This document shows, in pieces, positions 26,353 through 36,074 of a DNA stretch of 64,000 bases. The stretch's first letter is position 1. Each line of letters begins with the position of its first letter. The translations under genes and the position numbers were made by a program. The notes beneath the pieces are model-generated. The model was given only the letters and a program-made list of their open reading frames with translations, searched no databases and was not told where the DNA came from. This stretch comes from CAZLQF01 sp964561545. GTDB lineage: Bacteria > Bacteroidota > Bacteroidia > CAILMK01 > CAYYUA01. The stretch lies in contig CAZLQF010000001.1 in the NCBI GenBank assembly GCA_964561545.1, positions 206,911 to 270,910 on the forward strand, in the 5' to 3' direction.

Positions 26353-27219
26353 CTATGCTTTTGGATGTGCCTGATTATAAACATTTTTGAGCCGCTCAAT
26401 GGAATTATGCGTATAAACTTGAGTAGCAGCAAGGTTTTCGTGACCCAACATTTTTTTGATGGCATTAATATCAGCTCCTTTATTGAGTAGGTGGGTTGCA
26501 AATGAGTGTCGGATCACATGCGGGCTTTTTTTGTTCAAAGAAGTAACCTTAGTTAACGCTTTCTTCACAGTCCTGTATACATACATTGGATATAAGGGCT
26601 CTCCCTTTGAAGTTTTAAAAAGGCTATCAGTATTTTTAAATCCACTGGTATTGATGAATTCGCTCAATTTATACATCAACGTTCTATTAATGGGGATTAG
26701 CCGTTCTTTATTCCCTTTACCGAGAACTTTGACATGGTCTTTTTTTACATCTTCCACTTTAAGATGAATCAATTCAGAAAGGCGTATACCTGTACCATAT
26801 AGTAATTCCAGGATCAAATACTTTTGATGGCCTTCTTTTTCTTGGCTCCAGTTTATTTGGTCCAGCAGTTCAAGAAGGGAGACTTCCTCAACGTCCTTGA
26901 CCATCCTTTTAGGTGCTTTTGGCACTTCCACTGAGGCAACCGGGTTATTTTGGATTTGATCTGTTTTTAATAAGTACCTAAAATAAGTGTTTAGGGCGCT
27001 TACTTTACGCTTAATAGAAGTACGACTGAGGTTATTTTCCATTAAATGGACCATCCAGGACTTAATGATATAAGTATCACATGAAACGAGGGAATCAATA
27101 TCAAATGATTCCTTAAGAAAAAGCTCAAATTTTTGAAGATCTGTTAAATAAGCTTTTCGCGTTGCCTCAGGGGCCCTTTTTTCATACCTGAGCCATTTTT
27201 CAAAATCCCGGATTGGCAT
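26353..27219 (-). CDS. xerC: Tyrosine recombinase XerC-like
   Basis: 288 residues. N-terminal SAM-like core-binding domain (1-95) and C-terminal catalytic domain with all family residues: Arg146, Lys169, His234, Arg237, His260 and nucleophile Tyr269 (GHENLAATQVYTH). Xer recombinases resolve chromosome dimers at dif. Its place between rpsU and hpf in a housekeeping operon argues against an integrase. Whether it is XerC or XerD cannot be settled here. Confidence 0.85.
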   Translation of the reverse strand: MPIRDFEKWLRYEKRAPEATRKAYLTDLQKFELFLKESFDIDSLVSCDTYIIKSWMVHLMENNLSRTSIKRKVSALNTYFRYLLKTDQIQNNPVASVEVPKAPKRMVKDVEEVSLLELLDQINWSQEKEGHQKYLILELLYGTGIRLSELIHLKVEDVKKDHVKVLGKGNKERLIPINRTLMYKLSEFINTSGFKNTDSLFKTSKGEPLYPMYVYRTVKKALTKVTSLNKKSPHVIRHSFATHLLNKGADINAIKKMLGHENLAATQVYTHNSIERLKNVYNQAHPKA

Positions 27220-27231
27220 ATATTCCGGTAG

Positions 27232-27423
27232 TTAACTATTTCTATTAAGGAAATTTTGCTTGTAAATGGCTTTTCCAACCTCCATTCTTCTTTCATCAGA
27301 AGGCTTGGTGTAAAATTGACGACCGCGATATTCTTTTAGCTTACCACTTTTTTCCAATTTTTTCTTAAAGCGTTTCAGCGCTTTATCTATGGATTCATTT
27401 TCTTTAACACTGACTTTAAGCAT
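27232..27423 (-). CDS. rpsU: 30S ribosomal protein S21 (bS21)
   Basis: 63 residues, with the typical pattern VKENESIDKALKRFKKKLEK then EYRGRQFYTKPSDERR. S21 binds near the anti-Shine-Dalgarno end of 16S rRNA. First gene of a leftward operon behind a good promoter. Confidence 0.95.
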   Translation of the reverse strand: MLKVSVKENESIDKALKRFKKKLEKSGKLKEYRGRQFYTKPSDERRMEVGKAIYKQNFLNRNS

Positions 27424-27447
27424 ATTTAAATTTTTTTAAATGGAGGG

Positions 27448-27478
27448 CAAATTTAAGGTAAAAGATTGACAGTAACAA
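27448..27478 (-). promoter_or_regulatory. Promoter of the rpsU-xerC-hpf(-tRNA-tuf) operon
   Basis: On the minus strand: TTG at 27478-27476, a 20-base spacer, TAAATTTG at 27455-27448. Good match to the Bacteroidota consensus. Start of transcription would be near 27441, about 18 bases before rpsU. Confidence 0.65.
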
Positions 27479-27553
27479 TCTATTAAACCTTAAATTTAAG
27501 CACTTTTAGCAAATCTTTAACTGACCCTGCCCAATTAATGGAATGTGGGTTGC

Positions 27554-28696
27554 CTATTCTTTAAGAAGTTCTCTCGAAATTACCAGTTTTTGAATTTCAG
27601 AGGTTCCTTCTCCAATGGTACACAATTTGGAATCCCGGTAATGCTTTTCAACAGGGTAGTCCTTGGTATAACCATAACCTCCAAATATCTGGATGGCATC
27701 TGTTGATACATCAACGGCTGCTTCTGAAGCATAGTATTTTGCCATGGAAGACAATCTTGTTGAAGCTTCACCATAACTTTTATGATAGGCAGCCTGCATG
27801 GTAAGCAGATTAGAGACCTCAATTTCCGAATTCATATCTGCAAGCTTAAATGAAATGGCCTGAAAGTTAGCAATTGGCTCACCGAATTGATGACGCTCTT
27901 GAGCATACTGCAATGCAGCTTCGTAAGCTCCTTGTGCAATTCCTATACTTAAGGCTGCTATGGATATCCGGCCACCATCCAATACCTTCATAGCTTGGAT
28001 AAATCCCTCTCCTACTTCCCCGATCCGGTTTTCATCAGGAATTCTAACATCATCAAAAATCATTTCTGTGGTTTCGGAAGCCCGCATGCCAAGTTTATTT
28101 TCTTTTCTTCCTGCTTTAAAACCAGGGGTTCCTTTTTCTACTATAAAAGCAGTGGCATTTTTACTCTCATTGATCTCACCAGTCCTTGTAACGACTACTG
28201 CTACATCACCAGACTTTCCGTGAGTAGTCCAATTTTTGGCACCACTGATTACCCATTCTTTTCCATCCCACGATGCTGTTGTTTTCATGGCTCCTGCATC
28301 AGAGCCAGTATTTGGTTCCGTAAGGCCCCATGCCCCTAAGTATTCACACGTAGCGAGTTTAGGAAGGAATTTTTCTTTTTGGGTTTCATTGCCAAATTGA
28401 AGAATATGGCCCGTACATAATGAATTGTGGGCAGCAACAGATAAACCAATAGATCCATCAATTTTGCTAAGCTCTTTGATAGCAGTTACGTATTCAAAAT
28501 AGGAAAAACCACTTCCTCCGTATTGTTCAGGAACCAGAATTCCCATTAATCCAAGATCGCCCATTTTTTTAAATAAATCCAAGGGTAAAATCTGCTCCTC
28601 ATCCCATTCCATCATGTTGGGTTTGATTTCTTTATCTCCCAACCCTTGAATCATATCTATGATCATTGTTTGATTCTCGTTGTGGCTGAAATCCAT
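27554..28696 (-). CDS. Acyl-CoA dehydrogenase
   Basis: 380 residues, the size of short or branched chain enzymes. FAD- and substrate-binding blocks WGLTEPNTGSDAGAMKT and GGRISIAALSIGIAQGAYEA; signature QIFGGYGYTKDYPVEKHYRD; catalytic Glu363 in IGEGTSEIQ. It oxidises an acyl-CoA to the 2-enoyl-CoA and passes electrons to ETF, in fatty acid or branched amino acid breakdown. Substrate cannot be told. It stands alone, but the Fe-S pair at 30-32.5 kb could take its electrons from ETF. Confidence 0.93.
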   Translation of the reverse strand: MDFSHNENQTMIIDMIQGLGDKEIKPNMMEWDEEQILPLDLFKKMGDLGLMGILVPEQYGGSGFSYFEYVTAIKELSKIDGSIGLSVAAHNSLCTGHILQFGNETQKEKFLPKLATCEYLGAWGLTEPNTGSDAGAMKTTASWDGKEWVISGAKNWTTHGKSGDVAVVVTRTGEINESKNATAFIVEKGTPGFKAGRKENKLGMRASETTEMIFDDVRIPDENRIGEVGEGFIQAMKVLDGGRISIAALSIGIAQGAYEAALQYAQERHQFGEPIANFQAISFKLADMNSEIEVSNLLTMQAAYHKSYGEASTRLSSMAKYYASEAAVDVSTDAIQIFGGYGYTKDYPVEKHYRDSKLCTIGEGTSEIQKLVISRELLKE

Positions 28697-28712
28697 CGGC
28701 TAACTTTTTTGG

Positions 28713-28720
28713 CAAATATA
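28713..28720 (-). promoter_or_regulatory. Possible -7 element of the acyl-CoA dehydrogenase gene
   Basis: TATATTTG on the minus strand fits TAnnTTTG, 16 bases before the ATG at 28696. No -33 box at the expected spacing. Confidence 0.4.
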
Positions 28721-28993
28721 ATTAATAACAACCACTGAGGGTACTTTTAGGTTTAAGTGCGGATTGCTTTTTATTGATAGGCTTAAAACCTAAGCATTTA
28801 TCACCAACGTCAAGAAGGGCTATTTTAGGGATATATTATTGTACAAAGCTTGAAGATCGATTGAAACGTAAAGCTAAAAGCGACCCGATTAATTAAGCGC
28901 TTGCATTTTTTAGCGTGCCTTGTTGAAGTATTTTGGTAAACAACAGGGGTTGTTCTATTACAACAAGTTTTTATGCCAAGATTCATTACACGC

Positions 28994-29865
28994 CTAAACG
29001 CTTATCATATAAACACCGTTATCAAAGGATTTAAGCTTTAACTTTCCATTTTTTTTAAAGGTCTTTTGTTTAACCAATGCTCTTTTAAAAAGGTTGAAAA
29101 TGCTTACTGCATAATGGCAAAAATTTGATTGTTCAACTCGAAATCTACAATAACTCTTAGCAGGATTGGGATTGACGGTTAGTAATTGATCTTCGGCATC
29201 CTCAAATTCATCAATTCTACAACCACTTAGTTTAATTTTATCAATCATTTATGCATCCTTATTTCCTTTTGCACTGTCACTTTTAAGCTAAAATAAAATA
29301 TGAATGGCATCGGCCCTTTTAGCAACATAATAATTCGCTCATTTCATTTTTGCTATTTTCAAATCCTTGCTATCTAGATAAGCCGGATCTCTGGAAGCTA
29401 AAGCATCGCTTTTGATTATAAACCTCACTTTTTTACTTTCATTTCCTGGAAAAGCAAGCTTATCAATGAAACCTGCATTAACCAAGCTGTTACCCTTATC
29501 AAATGATATTTTTACAAAGCCTCCATTTCCATTCTACCCAAAGTTGTATTTGTGCCGAAAGGATAGGGAAACAATTTACTCACTTTTAAGATAGCTTGTT
29601 TGAAAGAAGGCAATTATATAGGAGTAATTAGAATCTGAAGTATATGTCATAATCACATTTAAACCATAATAAGCACTACCAAAAAAGTTTTTTTAAGGAT
29701 TGCCAATTTGCCACCCATCACCAGCAACTGAATCATTATTTACTGAATTACCCTTCGGGTTAAAATTGCAACTATCAACAAAAACGGTATCATCCTATTA
29801 CGCTTGAGCAATTAAACCCTAAACGTTAAATCCAATAAGTAGTAGAATAATAAAAAGGCCCTCAT
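28994..29865 (-). pseudogene. Decayed secreted protein with T9SS sorting domain
   Basis: Reading the minus strand across frames gives a coherent secreted protein. A hydrophobic start (MRAFLLFYYLLDLTF) at 29865 is followed, after a frame change and stops, by FVDSCNFNPKGN, WQIGNP-stop-KNFFGSAYYGLN and GNGGFVKISFDKGN, then SDSAKGNKDA-stop-MIDKIK. The final 84 codons (28994-29248) include LTVNPNPAKSY and end DNGVYMISV, the pattern of a type IX C-terminal sorting domain. Several stops and frame changes mean it cannot make a full protein. Confidence 0.75.
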
Positions 29866-30007
29866 AACAATCACTTTTAACCCGTAAAAATATAAATCAA
29901 TAACTTGCTTAACCTAATTAAGGGCCTAAGCATTCGCTTTCAGTAGAAAGCATACAAGTATAGGTTAAACTACCCCTAAAGCAAAGGAAAATAAGCCTTC
30001 ACCATCC

Positions 30008-30038
30008 AAAAAAAGCCCCGGCCAAATGGCCAGGGCTA
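30008..30038 (-). terminator. Rho-independent terminator of tRNA-Phe
   Basis: On the minus strand, AGCCCTGGCC-ATTT-GGCCGGGGCT (one mismatch) is followed by TTTTTTT. It begins 7 bases past the 3' end of tRNA-Phe. Confidence 0.8.
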
Positions 30039-30044
30039 AAAGCG

Positions 30045-30117
<73 letters not shown>

Positions 30118-30396
30118 GCTTTTTCAAAGTGTTGCAAAAGTATTTTCTTTTTTTTGTCTGTACAAAGCCTTTTTAAAATCTTGCTCTTTTAAACCTATTA
30201 ACAGCTCTTAAAGCTTTATAATCCTTGCAAAACCTTTATCGGTAAGGATAAACCCATTGTAAAAAACGATGTACTTGATTTAAACATTTGACTCCAAAGC
30301 TTGTATTGTTAAAAAATATGCGTTTGTGCCATTATTACTGTCTGAACTGAATTTATTACTTTAGCAAGTTGATTAGGAGCATGAAAAATTGACTGT

Positions 30397-31722
30397 ATGG
30401 AGATTTTATCACAGGTCGCATTTGCAATTCTTTTAGCAGTAACAATCTACCTTTTCGTTAAAAGTGTTAAAACCATTCGAAAGAACATACTGCTTGGAAA
30501 AGACGTCAACCTCAAAGACAACCCGGGTCAGCGATGGAAACAAATGGCCCTTTTTGCACTGGGCCAAGGGAAAATGTTCACCAAGCCCGTGGCAGGAATC
30601 ATGCATTTGCTAATATACGTAGGATTTATTTTGATCAACATAGAAGTTCTCGAGATCATTATTGATGGTATTGCCGGGGCCCACCGACTGTTTGCTCCAG
30701 CAATGGGCACATCTTATAAGTATTTTATAAGTTTCTTTGAGGTCCTTGCAGTTGGAGTCTTACTGTCGTGTGTAGTATTCTTGGTCAGAAGGACCATTTT
30801 GCATGTACCCAGGTTTAGTGGTCAGGAGATGAAAAAGTGGCCCAAGCTGGATGCAAACGTTATTTTAATTACCGAAATTGTACTAATGGTTGCCATCCTT
30901 GTAATGAATGGAGCGGATTTGGCAGTCCAACATAAAGGGCACGAACATTACCCCGAAACTGGTACTTTCCTGATAAGTGGATTGTTTGCTCCTTTATTTT
31001 ATGATATGAATCTCTCTAACCTGATAATTCTAGAACGTACAGCTTGGTGGGCTCATATCATTGGTATTTTTGCATTTCTCAATTACATCCCCTATTCCAA
31101 GCACCTCCATATATTTCTCGCTTTTCCAAACACTTATTATGGAAGTTTAGAACCTGCCGGAAAAATGCCCAATATGCCAGAAATCACCCAAGAGGTAAAA
31201 TACATGCTTAACCCGGATGCGGCGCAGCAAGAAGGAGGGCAAGAGCAACCACCGCCTGATCGTTTTGGCGCTAAGGATGCTACAGATCTTACGTGGAAAA
31301 ACCTCTTAGATGCCTATTCCTGTACTGAATGTGGACGATGTACTGCAGCTTGCCCTGCCAATATTACCGGGAAAGCCTTATCACCCAGGAAAATTATGAT
31401 GGATACCCGTGACCGCATTTCCGAGATTGGGGAACTCAAAGATCAAAATGGAAGTGAAGAAATCAATGATGGTAAAACCCTATTGGGCGACTACATTACC
31501 AATGAAGAATTAAATGCATGTACTACTTGCAATGCATGTGTTGAGGCTTGCCCGGTTAATATCAATCCACTTGACATTATCTTAAAATTAAGACGGTACA
31601 ATGTAATGGAAGCAGCAAATACACCAGGTAATTGGAACGATATGTTCAATAACATAGAAACCAATGCTACTCCTTGGGCGTATCCGCAAGAAGACCGTTT
31701 AAACTGGGCAGAAGATGAATAA
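30397..31722 (+). CDS. Membrane-bound 4Fe-4S dicluster oxidoreductase subunit (EtfD/HdrD-like N-terminal half)
   Basis: 441 residues. About residues 1-255 hold five or six membrane helices (NarI-like region, with His residues that may bind haem); residues 300-390 are a ferredoxin domain with two 4Fe-4S motifs, Cys309/312/315/319 and Cys375/378/381/385. The next gene, 33 bases on, supplies a CCG-type Fe-S protein. Together they match the parts of EtfD, which moves electrons from ETF into the quinone pool in mycobacteria. The electron donor is inference; other HdrDE-like roles are possible. Confidence 0.8.
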   Translation: MEILSQVAFAILLAVTIYLFVKSVKTIRKNILLGKDVNLKDNPGQRWKQMALFALGQGKMFTKPVAGIMHLLIYVGFILINIEVLEIIIDGIAGAHRLFAPAMGTSYKYFISFFEVLAVGVLLSCVVFLVRRTILHVPRFSGQEMKKWPKLDANVILITEIVLMVAILVMNGADLAVQHKGHEHYPETGTFLISGLFAPLFYDMNLSNLIILERTAWWAHIIGIFAFLNYIPYSKHLHIFLAFPNTYYGSLEPAGKMPNMPEITQEVKYMLNPDAAQQEGGQEQPPPDRFGAKDATDLTWKNLLDAYSCTECGRCTAACPANITGKALSPRKIMMDTRDRISEIGELKDQNGSEEINDGKTLLGDYITNEELNACTTCNACVEACPVNINPLDIILKLRRYNVMEAANTPGNWNDMFNNIETNATPWAYPQEDRLNWAEDE

Positions 31723-31755
31723 TCGATATTTGATTAAGGTAAAACAACAAAACCT

Positions 31756-32553
31756 ATGAGCCAAAATAAATTACACGTACCTACCATGGCCGATATGGCC
31801 CAAAAAGGTGAGCAGCCAGAAATTCTTTTTTGGGTTGGATGTGCCGGAAGTTTTGACCAACGCGCCCAAAAGATCACTAAAGCCTTTGTTAAAATCCTGA
31901 ATCACATTGGTATCAACTTTGCTGTTCTTGGTAAGGAGGAACTTTGCACAGGCGACCCGGCAAGAAGGGCTGGTAATGAAATGGTATTCCAAATGCAGGC
32001 CATGATGAATATTCAAACATTAGATGGTTATGGAGTTAAAAAAATCGTTACCACTTGCCCCCATTGCTTTAATACCCTAAAGAATGAATATCCTGAATTG
32101 GGAGGCAATTATGATCTTGTACACCATACCCAATTTCTGCAGCAATTGATTGATGAAGGAAAGATTCAGTTAAAAGACGGTGGTAGTTTCAAAGGCAAAA
32201 AGGTCACTTTCCATGACGCCTGTTATTTGGCCAGAGCCAATAATGTATATGAAGCACCTCGCTCAGTACTGCAAAACTTGGATGCTGAACTTGTTGAGAT
32301 GAAGAGCTGTAAAAATAATGGACTTTGCTGCGGAGCTGGTGGTGGTCAAATGTTTAAAGACGCAGAGGCCGGTAACAAAGAAGTAAACATTGAAAGAACA
32401 GAAGAAGCGCTGGACACCGGAGCTGATGTTATTGCCTCTTCTTGCCCATTTTGCATGACCATGATGAGCGATGGGGTTAAGCAAAAAGAAAAGGAAGAAG
32501 AAGTAGAAGTTAAAGACCTTGCTGAAATTATAGCGATGGCAGAAGATCTTTAA
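31756..32553 (+). CDS. CCG-domain Fe-S oxidoreductase (HdrB/GlpC-like)
   Basis: 265 residues, no membrane segment or signal peptide. Two cysteine-rich CCG repeats: the first modified (CTGDPARRAGNE, CPHCFNTL), the second classic with Cys191-Cys192-Gly193 and SSCPFCMTMM. Such repeats bind a non-cubane 4Fe-4S cluster in HdrB. It is probably the cytoplasmic partner of the preceding membrane subunit, as the spacing and shared orientation suggest. Confidence 0.85.
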   Translation: MSQNKLHVPTMADMAQKGEQPEILFWVGCAGSFDQRAQKITKAFVKILNHIGINFAVLGKEELCTGDPARRAGNEMVFQMQAMMNIQTLDGYGVKKIVTTCPHCFNTLKNEYPELGGNYDLVHHTQFLQQLIDEGKIQLKDGGSFKGKKVTFHDACYLARANNVYEAPRSVLQNLDAELVEMKSCKNNGLCCGAGGGQMFKDAEAGNKEVNIERTEEALDTGADVIASSCPFCMTMMSDGVKQKEKEEEVEVKDLAEIIAMAEDL

Positions 32554-32586
32554 TTTTTTTTATATTTCCTTTCCAATTAACAACCA

Positions 32587-34584
32587 ATGAATTTCAAAAC
32601 AACATATTTGATCCTAATGCCTATATTGTTACAAGTTTTTACTTGCCAATCAGGGCATGGATCAGATAATAGTAATGCAGGGGAAGGAGATGGCTCATCC
32701 AATAAATCTTCTAATTCCTATATAACTTTTGAAAATATTGGTGACCTACCTTATTACAGGAATGAAAATCAACTTGAAAAAATTGCTCGCTTAGAAAAAG
32801 CAGGAAAATTCAGAGATTTAATAAAGACCCTTGAAAATTATGTGAGTAATTTTGGGATTACCAATTTCAGAAGAGATTCCGACCTACTATGGAAGCTTGC
32901 CCAATTGTACGAAAAGACCAAGCAAACGGCAAAAGCTAAATGGCTTTACAGGCTCATCCTTAAACATACAGACAAAGGATTAGAATATGTGAAGAAATAT
33001 TACGACAGCATTGCTAAAAATGATAAAGAATATTACGTACCGATTGATTACTATTACAAACTAATCGAGTACCGTAAACAAATTGACACCCTCCGGCCTG
33101 CAAGAGGCAAACTCAACAACATGGGTACTTCTGTTAACTCAGACTATGAAGATTATGGCCCTGCCCTCAATAACAGGAACAATTTAATGATATTTACCTC
33201 CAAACGGAATCGGGAAGACCAATTGAAAGGGGTCAAAATTAATGAAGACCTCTATTGGACTGAAGAAAAAGATGGTTACTGGACCGATGCCCAACCGCTC
33301 GAAAATATCAATACCAAATTCAACGAAGGATCTCCGTGTTTAAGCAAAGATGCAGAAAAGTTGTATTTTATCCGTTGTAAAACACCCGAAGGGCATGGCA
33401 ATTGTGATATTTACTTAGCTGAGAACCAAGGCAAAAATGAGTGGGGAAACGTCCAAAATCTGGGTAAAAAAGTTAACAGTAGAGCTTGGGATTCGCACCC
33501 GGCCCTGAGCCATACAGGTGATACATTGTTCTTCGCTTCTGACCGTTTAGGTGGGTTTGGCGGAATTGATATTTATTATACCTACAAAGACGAAAATGGC
33601 AATTGGACAGAGGCCCAAAATGTTGGCCCTACCATTAATACCCAAGACAATGATTTAAGCCCATTTTACCATCCCAAGCACAAAGTATTGTATTTTAGCT
33701 CAAAAGGCCACTTGCTCAATTATGGTAATTATGACATTTATAAGAGTTATCATGAAGGTGGATCATGGACCGAACCCAATAATATAGGCCCTATTGTAAA
33801 TGGAGAAGGCAATGAATATTACTTTACCATTGATGCCAAATCCAAAAAGTTGTTTTACACGCGGTCAGAGAAAAAAGATATTAAAGACCTTGATCTTTAT
33901 TCCTTCCCGCTCCCAATGGAAGCCAAACCGACTGCAAGAACGGTTTTAAAAGGTTCATTGGAAAACAAGGAAACAGGTGAATCTTTTAAAGGAATTGTTT
34001 CTGTGATAGATATGGAAAAGGGCGTGGAAGTGGCCCCTAAATACATGAGGCCGGATGGTTCTTTTGCTTTCGACCTGATCGATAATCGCAAATACTTATT
34101 GACAGTTCAGGGCCAGGAATTTTTTAGAATAGAAAAAGAATTAGACCTTGATGGAGACACAACACTAAATATGGAAACTTCCTCCATTAATTTTTTAAGG
34201 CTCCAATTTGAAAGTATTGAATTTGAAACTGGCAGTGCTGAAATTCTTCCAAAAATGAAGAATGACCTTGATAAATTAATGAATTATGTGTTGGACAATC
34301 CCAATATGCGGTTAAAGATATCCGGTCACACCGACTCAAGAGGTGATCCCGAACTTAACATTAAGTTATCCCAAAAAAGAGCAGACGCCATTAAGCAGTA
34401 TCTTATAAATAAAGGCAACATAAAATCTTCGCGTATTAAAGCTAAAGGCTATGGTAGCAAGAAACCCATTATAAAAGATGCTGACTCAAAGGAAGATTAT
34501 CAAAAAAACCGGAGGGTGGAGTTTGAAATACTAAAATCAGAAGACCAAACGAATCCCTATAAAAATGCTCCGGGAACCAATTAG
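32587..34584 (+). CDS. porE: PorE-like lipoprotein: TPR, WD40-like, CRD and OmpA domains
   Basis: 665 residues. A short signal ends at a candidate lipid Cys20 (QVFTC). Then a TPR region (about 45-130), several PD40/WD40-like beta-propeller repeats (about 195-440, e.g. DSHPALSHTGDTLFFASDR), a carboxypeptidase-regulatory-like domain (about 452-530), and a C-terminal OmpA domain with GHTDSRGD from residue 580. This domain order is that of PorE, the T9SS component that binds peptidoglycan in Porphyromonas gingivalis. Bacteroidota encode several similar proteins, so orthology is unproven. It follows the Fe-S pair by 33 bases. Confidence 0.72.
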   Translation: MNFKTTYLILMPILLQVFTCQSGHGSDNSNAGEGDGSSNKSSNSYITFENIGDLPYYRNENQLEKIARLEKAGKFRDLIKTLENYVSNFGITNFRRDSDLLWKLAQLYEKTKQTAKAKWLYRLILKHTDKGLEYVKKYYDSIAKNDKEYYVPIDYYYKLIEYRKQIDTLRPARGKLNNMGTSVNSDYEDYGPALNNRNNLMIFTSKRNREDQLKGVKINEDLYWTEEKDGYWTDAQPLENINTKFNEGSPCLSKDAEKLYFIRCKTPEGHGNCDIYLAENQGKNEWGNVQNLGKKVNSRAWDSHPALSHTGDTLFFASDRLGGFGGIDIYYTYKDENGNWTEAQNVGPTINTQDNDLSPFYHPKHKVLYFSSKGHLLNYGNYDIYKSYHEGGSWTEPNNIGPIVNGEGNEYYFTIDAKSKKLFYTRSEKKDIKDLDLYSFPLPMEAKPTARTVLKGSLENKETGESFKGIVSVIDMEKGVEVAPKYMRPDGSFAFDLIDNRKYLLTVQGQEFFRIEKELDLDGDTTLNMETSSINFLRLQFESIEFETGSAEILPKMKNDLDKLMNYVLDNPNMRLKISGHTDSRGDPELNIKLSQKRADAIKQYLINKGNIKSSRIKAKGYGSKKPIIKDADSKEDYQKNRRVEFEILKSEDQTNPYKNAPGTN

Positions 34585-34664
34585 GGCTTGACATCTAATT
34601 TTCCATAACATTACTTGATTCTATCCAAGCTAAACCTATATTTTCCAGAGTTAAAAGTTGAGTT

Positions 34665-36074
34665 TTATCGCCTCATAACTTTTTGTTGGATCAATTCATC
34701 ACCCATCATCATTTTAATAATCAACATAGTGGTATTATTGTTAAGCGATTGTTGATTGAACAATTCGATGTGATGATTGTCAGCCTCAAACATTTTTCCA
34801 CCGGTTTTTGCAATGGCTTGCCCGCGTAAATTATAAACCTCCACTTGTACACGTTTAGGTTGCTTCAAGCTAAAGCTAAGATTAAGGCTATTTGTAAAGG
34901 GATTTGGATATATGGTAGTTTTTGTTTTTTCCGGGGTCGACTCTCGTCTTCCGGCCGGGTAAACTCCTGATTCTGCTACATAAAATTCCTGAACGGCAGT
35001 ATCTGTAGCGCACTGGTTTTCTACCACCATTTTTACCTTATAAAAGCCAGTATCATTATACTCATAAACTGGGCTTGTTAATTTTGAAGAATCGCCATTA
35101 CCAAAATACCAGGTCTTGTCTTTTCCAAGCATTGAGGAATCATAAAATTTCATTTCCTTACTGTAATTAAAATTCTTATACCCAAAATCGGCCCTGGGTT
35201 CTGCACAGCAATCCAGGTAATTGCGATCATTTTCAAAACTATAGGAAATCCAATTGTACTGCTCAGGTGTTAAGGTATCTCTACACTTGCGAGGGGCATA
35301 AGACATAATGTTGCCTACTTGAGGTTGATAAAAATCCCCATTGGGATCTTGTTCGTTCCCAGTATATTGGCAGTTATCAACCTTTTTACCACTCAATTTA
35401 GGGTCTGCAGGTGTTCCACAAATTTCATCCCCTTTATTTTCACAATTAGACCCGTTTACAAGTTCTGGGTTAGGGCTATTGTAACCTTGATGGGTATGGT
35501 ACAAGGAAAAATAATGACCTATTTCATGGGCCAGCGTGCTACCATTGGTAGAACAATCGTTTTTCATGAAAATTCTGTCTTCACTTGGTGGAAATTTAGC
35601 ATACCCACATACTTGCCGATCAGAACTAAAATATAAATCTTCTACAAAATAAATGTTCAACACCCCAGGTTTATAATGTTCTTCGGCAATTCGATCTTCA
35701 TCATACCTATAAAAGGGGGCATATTTGTCGTTATCTATTATTTTTATTGCTTCACACAGGAAAAATTCAATCCCGGCATTCTTATAGTAATAATTAACCG
35801 TATCCAATTCTTTGCGAAGCAAAGCAGTATCAATCCCGTCTGAACCATCACTTTTCCTTAAAACATAAAATCTAACCGGAACTTGCGTTAGTCGCTTACC
35901 TATGGTTCTCGTGTAGTTTTGCCTTGCTGTTAGGGTTTTATTTAAATTAGCTTCTTGAGTTTTTGTGATTTCCGTCCCGCATGAGCCAATATCCTGACCA
36001 TAACTGGTACCTAAGTTCAAGCTAAGTAAACTTAGAAAAACAACAACTAATAATTGCAAAAACCTATGCATCAT
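34665..36074 (-). CDS. Secreted M43-type zinc metalloprotease with PKD and T9SS sorting domains
   Basis: 469 residues. Signal peptide about 1-26; peptidase with zinc motif His183-Glu184-His187-His193 (HEIGHYFSLYH) and a downstream Met-turn NIMSY; PKD-like domain around 295-370 (WYFGNGDSS, VYEYNDTGFYKVKM); type IX sorting domain from about 390 (TIYPNPFTNSLNL to the KVMRR end). The usual Gly in HExxHxxGxxH is Ser190. Secreted to the surface or medium by T9SS. Substrate unknown. Confidence 0.88.
   Translation of the reverse strand: MMHRFLQLLVVVFLSLLSLNLGTSYGQDIGSCGTEITKTQEANLNKTLTARQNYTRTIGKRLTQVPVRFYVLRKSDGSDGIDTALLRKELDTVNYYYKNAGIEFFLCEAIKIIDNDKYAPFYRYDEDRIAEEHYKPGVLNIYFVEDLYFSSDRQVCGYAKFPPSEDRIFMKNDCSTNGSTLAHEIGHYFSLYHTHQGYNSPNPELVNGSNCENKGDEICGTPADPKLSGKKVDNCQYTGNEQDPNGDFYQPQVGNIMSYAPRKCRDTLTPEQYNWISYSFENDRNYLDCCAEPRADFGYKNFNYSKEMKFYDSSMLGKDKTWYFGNGDSSKLTSPVYEYNDTGFYKVKMVVENQCATDTAVQEFYVAESGVYPAGRRESTPEKTKTTIYPNPFTNSLNLSFSLKQPKRVQVEVYNLRGQAIAKTGGKMFEADNHHIELFNQQSLNNNTTMLIIKMMMGDELIQQKVMRR

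Noticed and set aside
26349..26501. Longer hpf start inside xerC
   Set aside because: The extra 51 codons are the xerC catalytic end in another frame; HPF homologues begin at the ATG at 26348.
26353..27219. Tyrosine recombinase as a sign of an integrated element
   Set aside because: It is embedded between rpsU and hpf in a housekeeping operon with no attachment repeats at the tRNA genes; it fits a chromosomal Xer protein.
29412..29594. Plus-strand frame of 60 codons
   Set aside because: Lies antisense to the decayed T9SS cargo gene, whose minus-strand reading is coherent.
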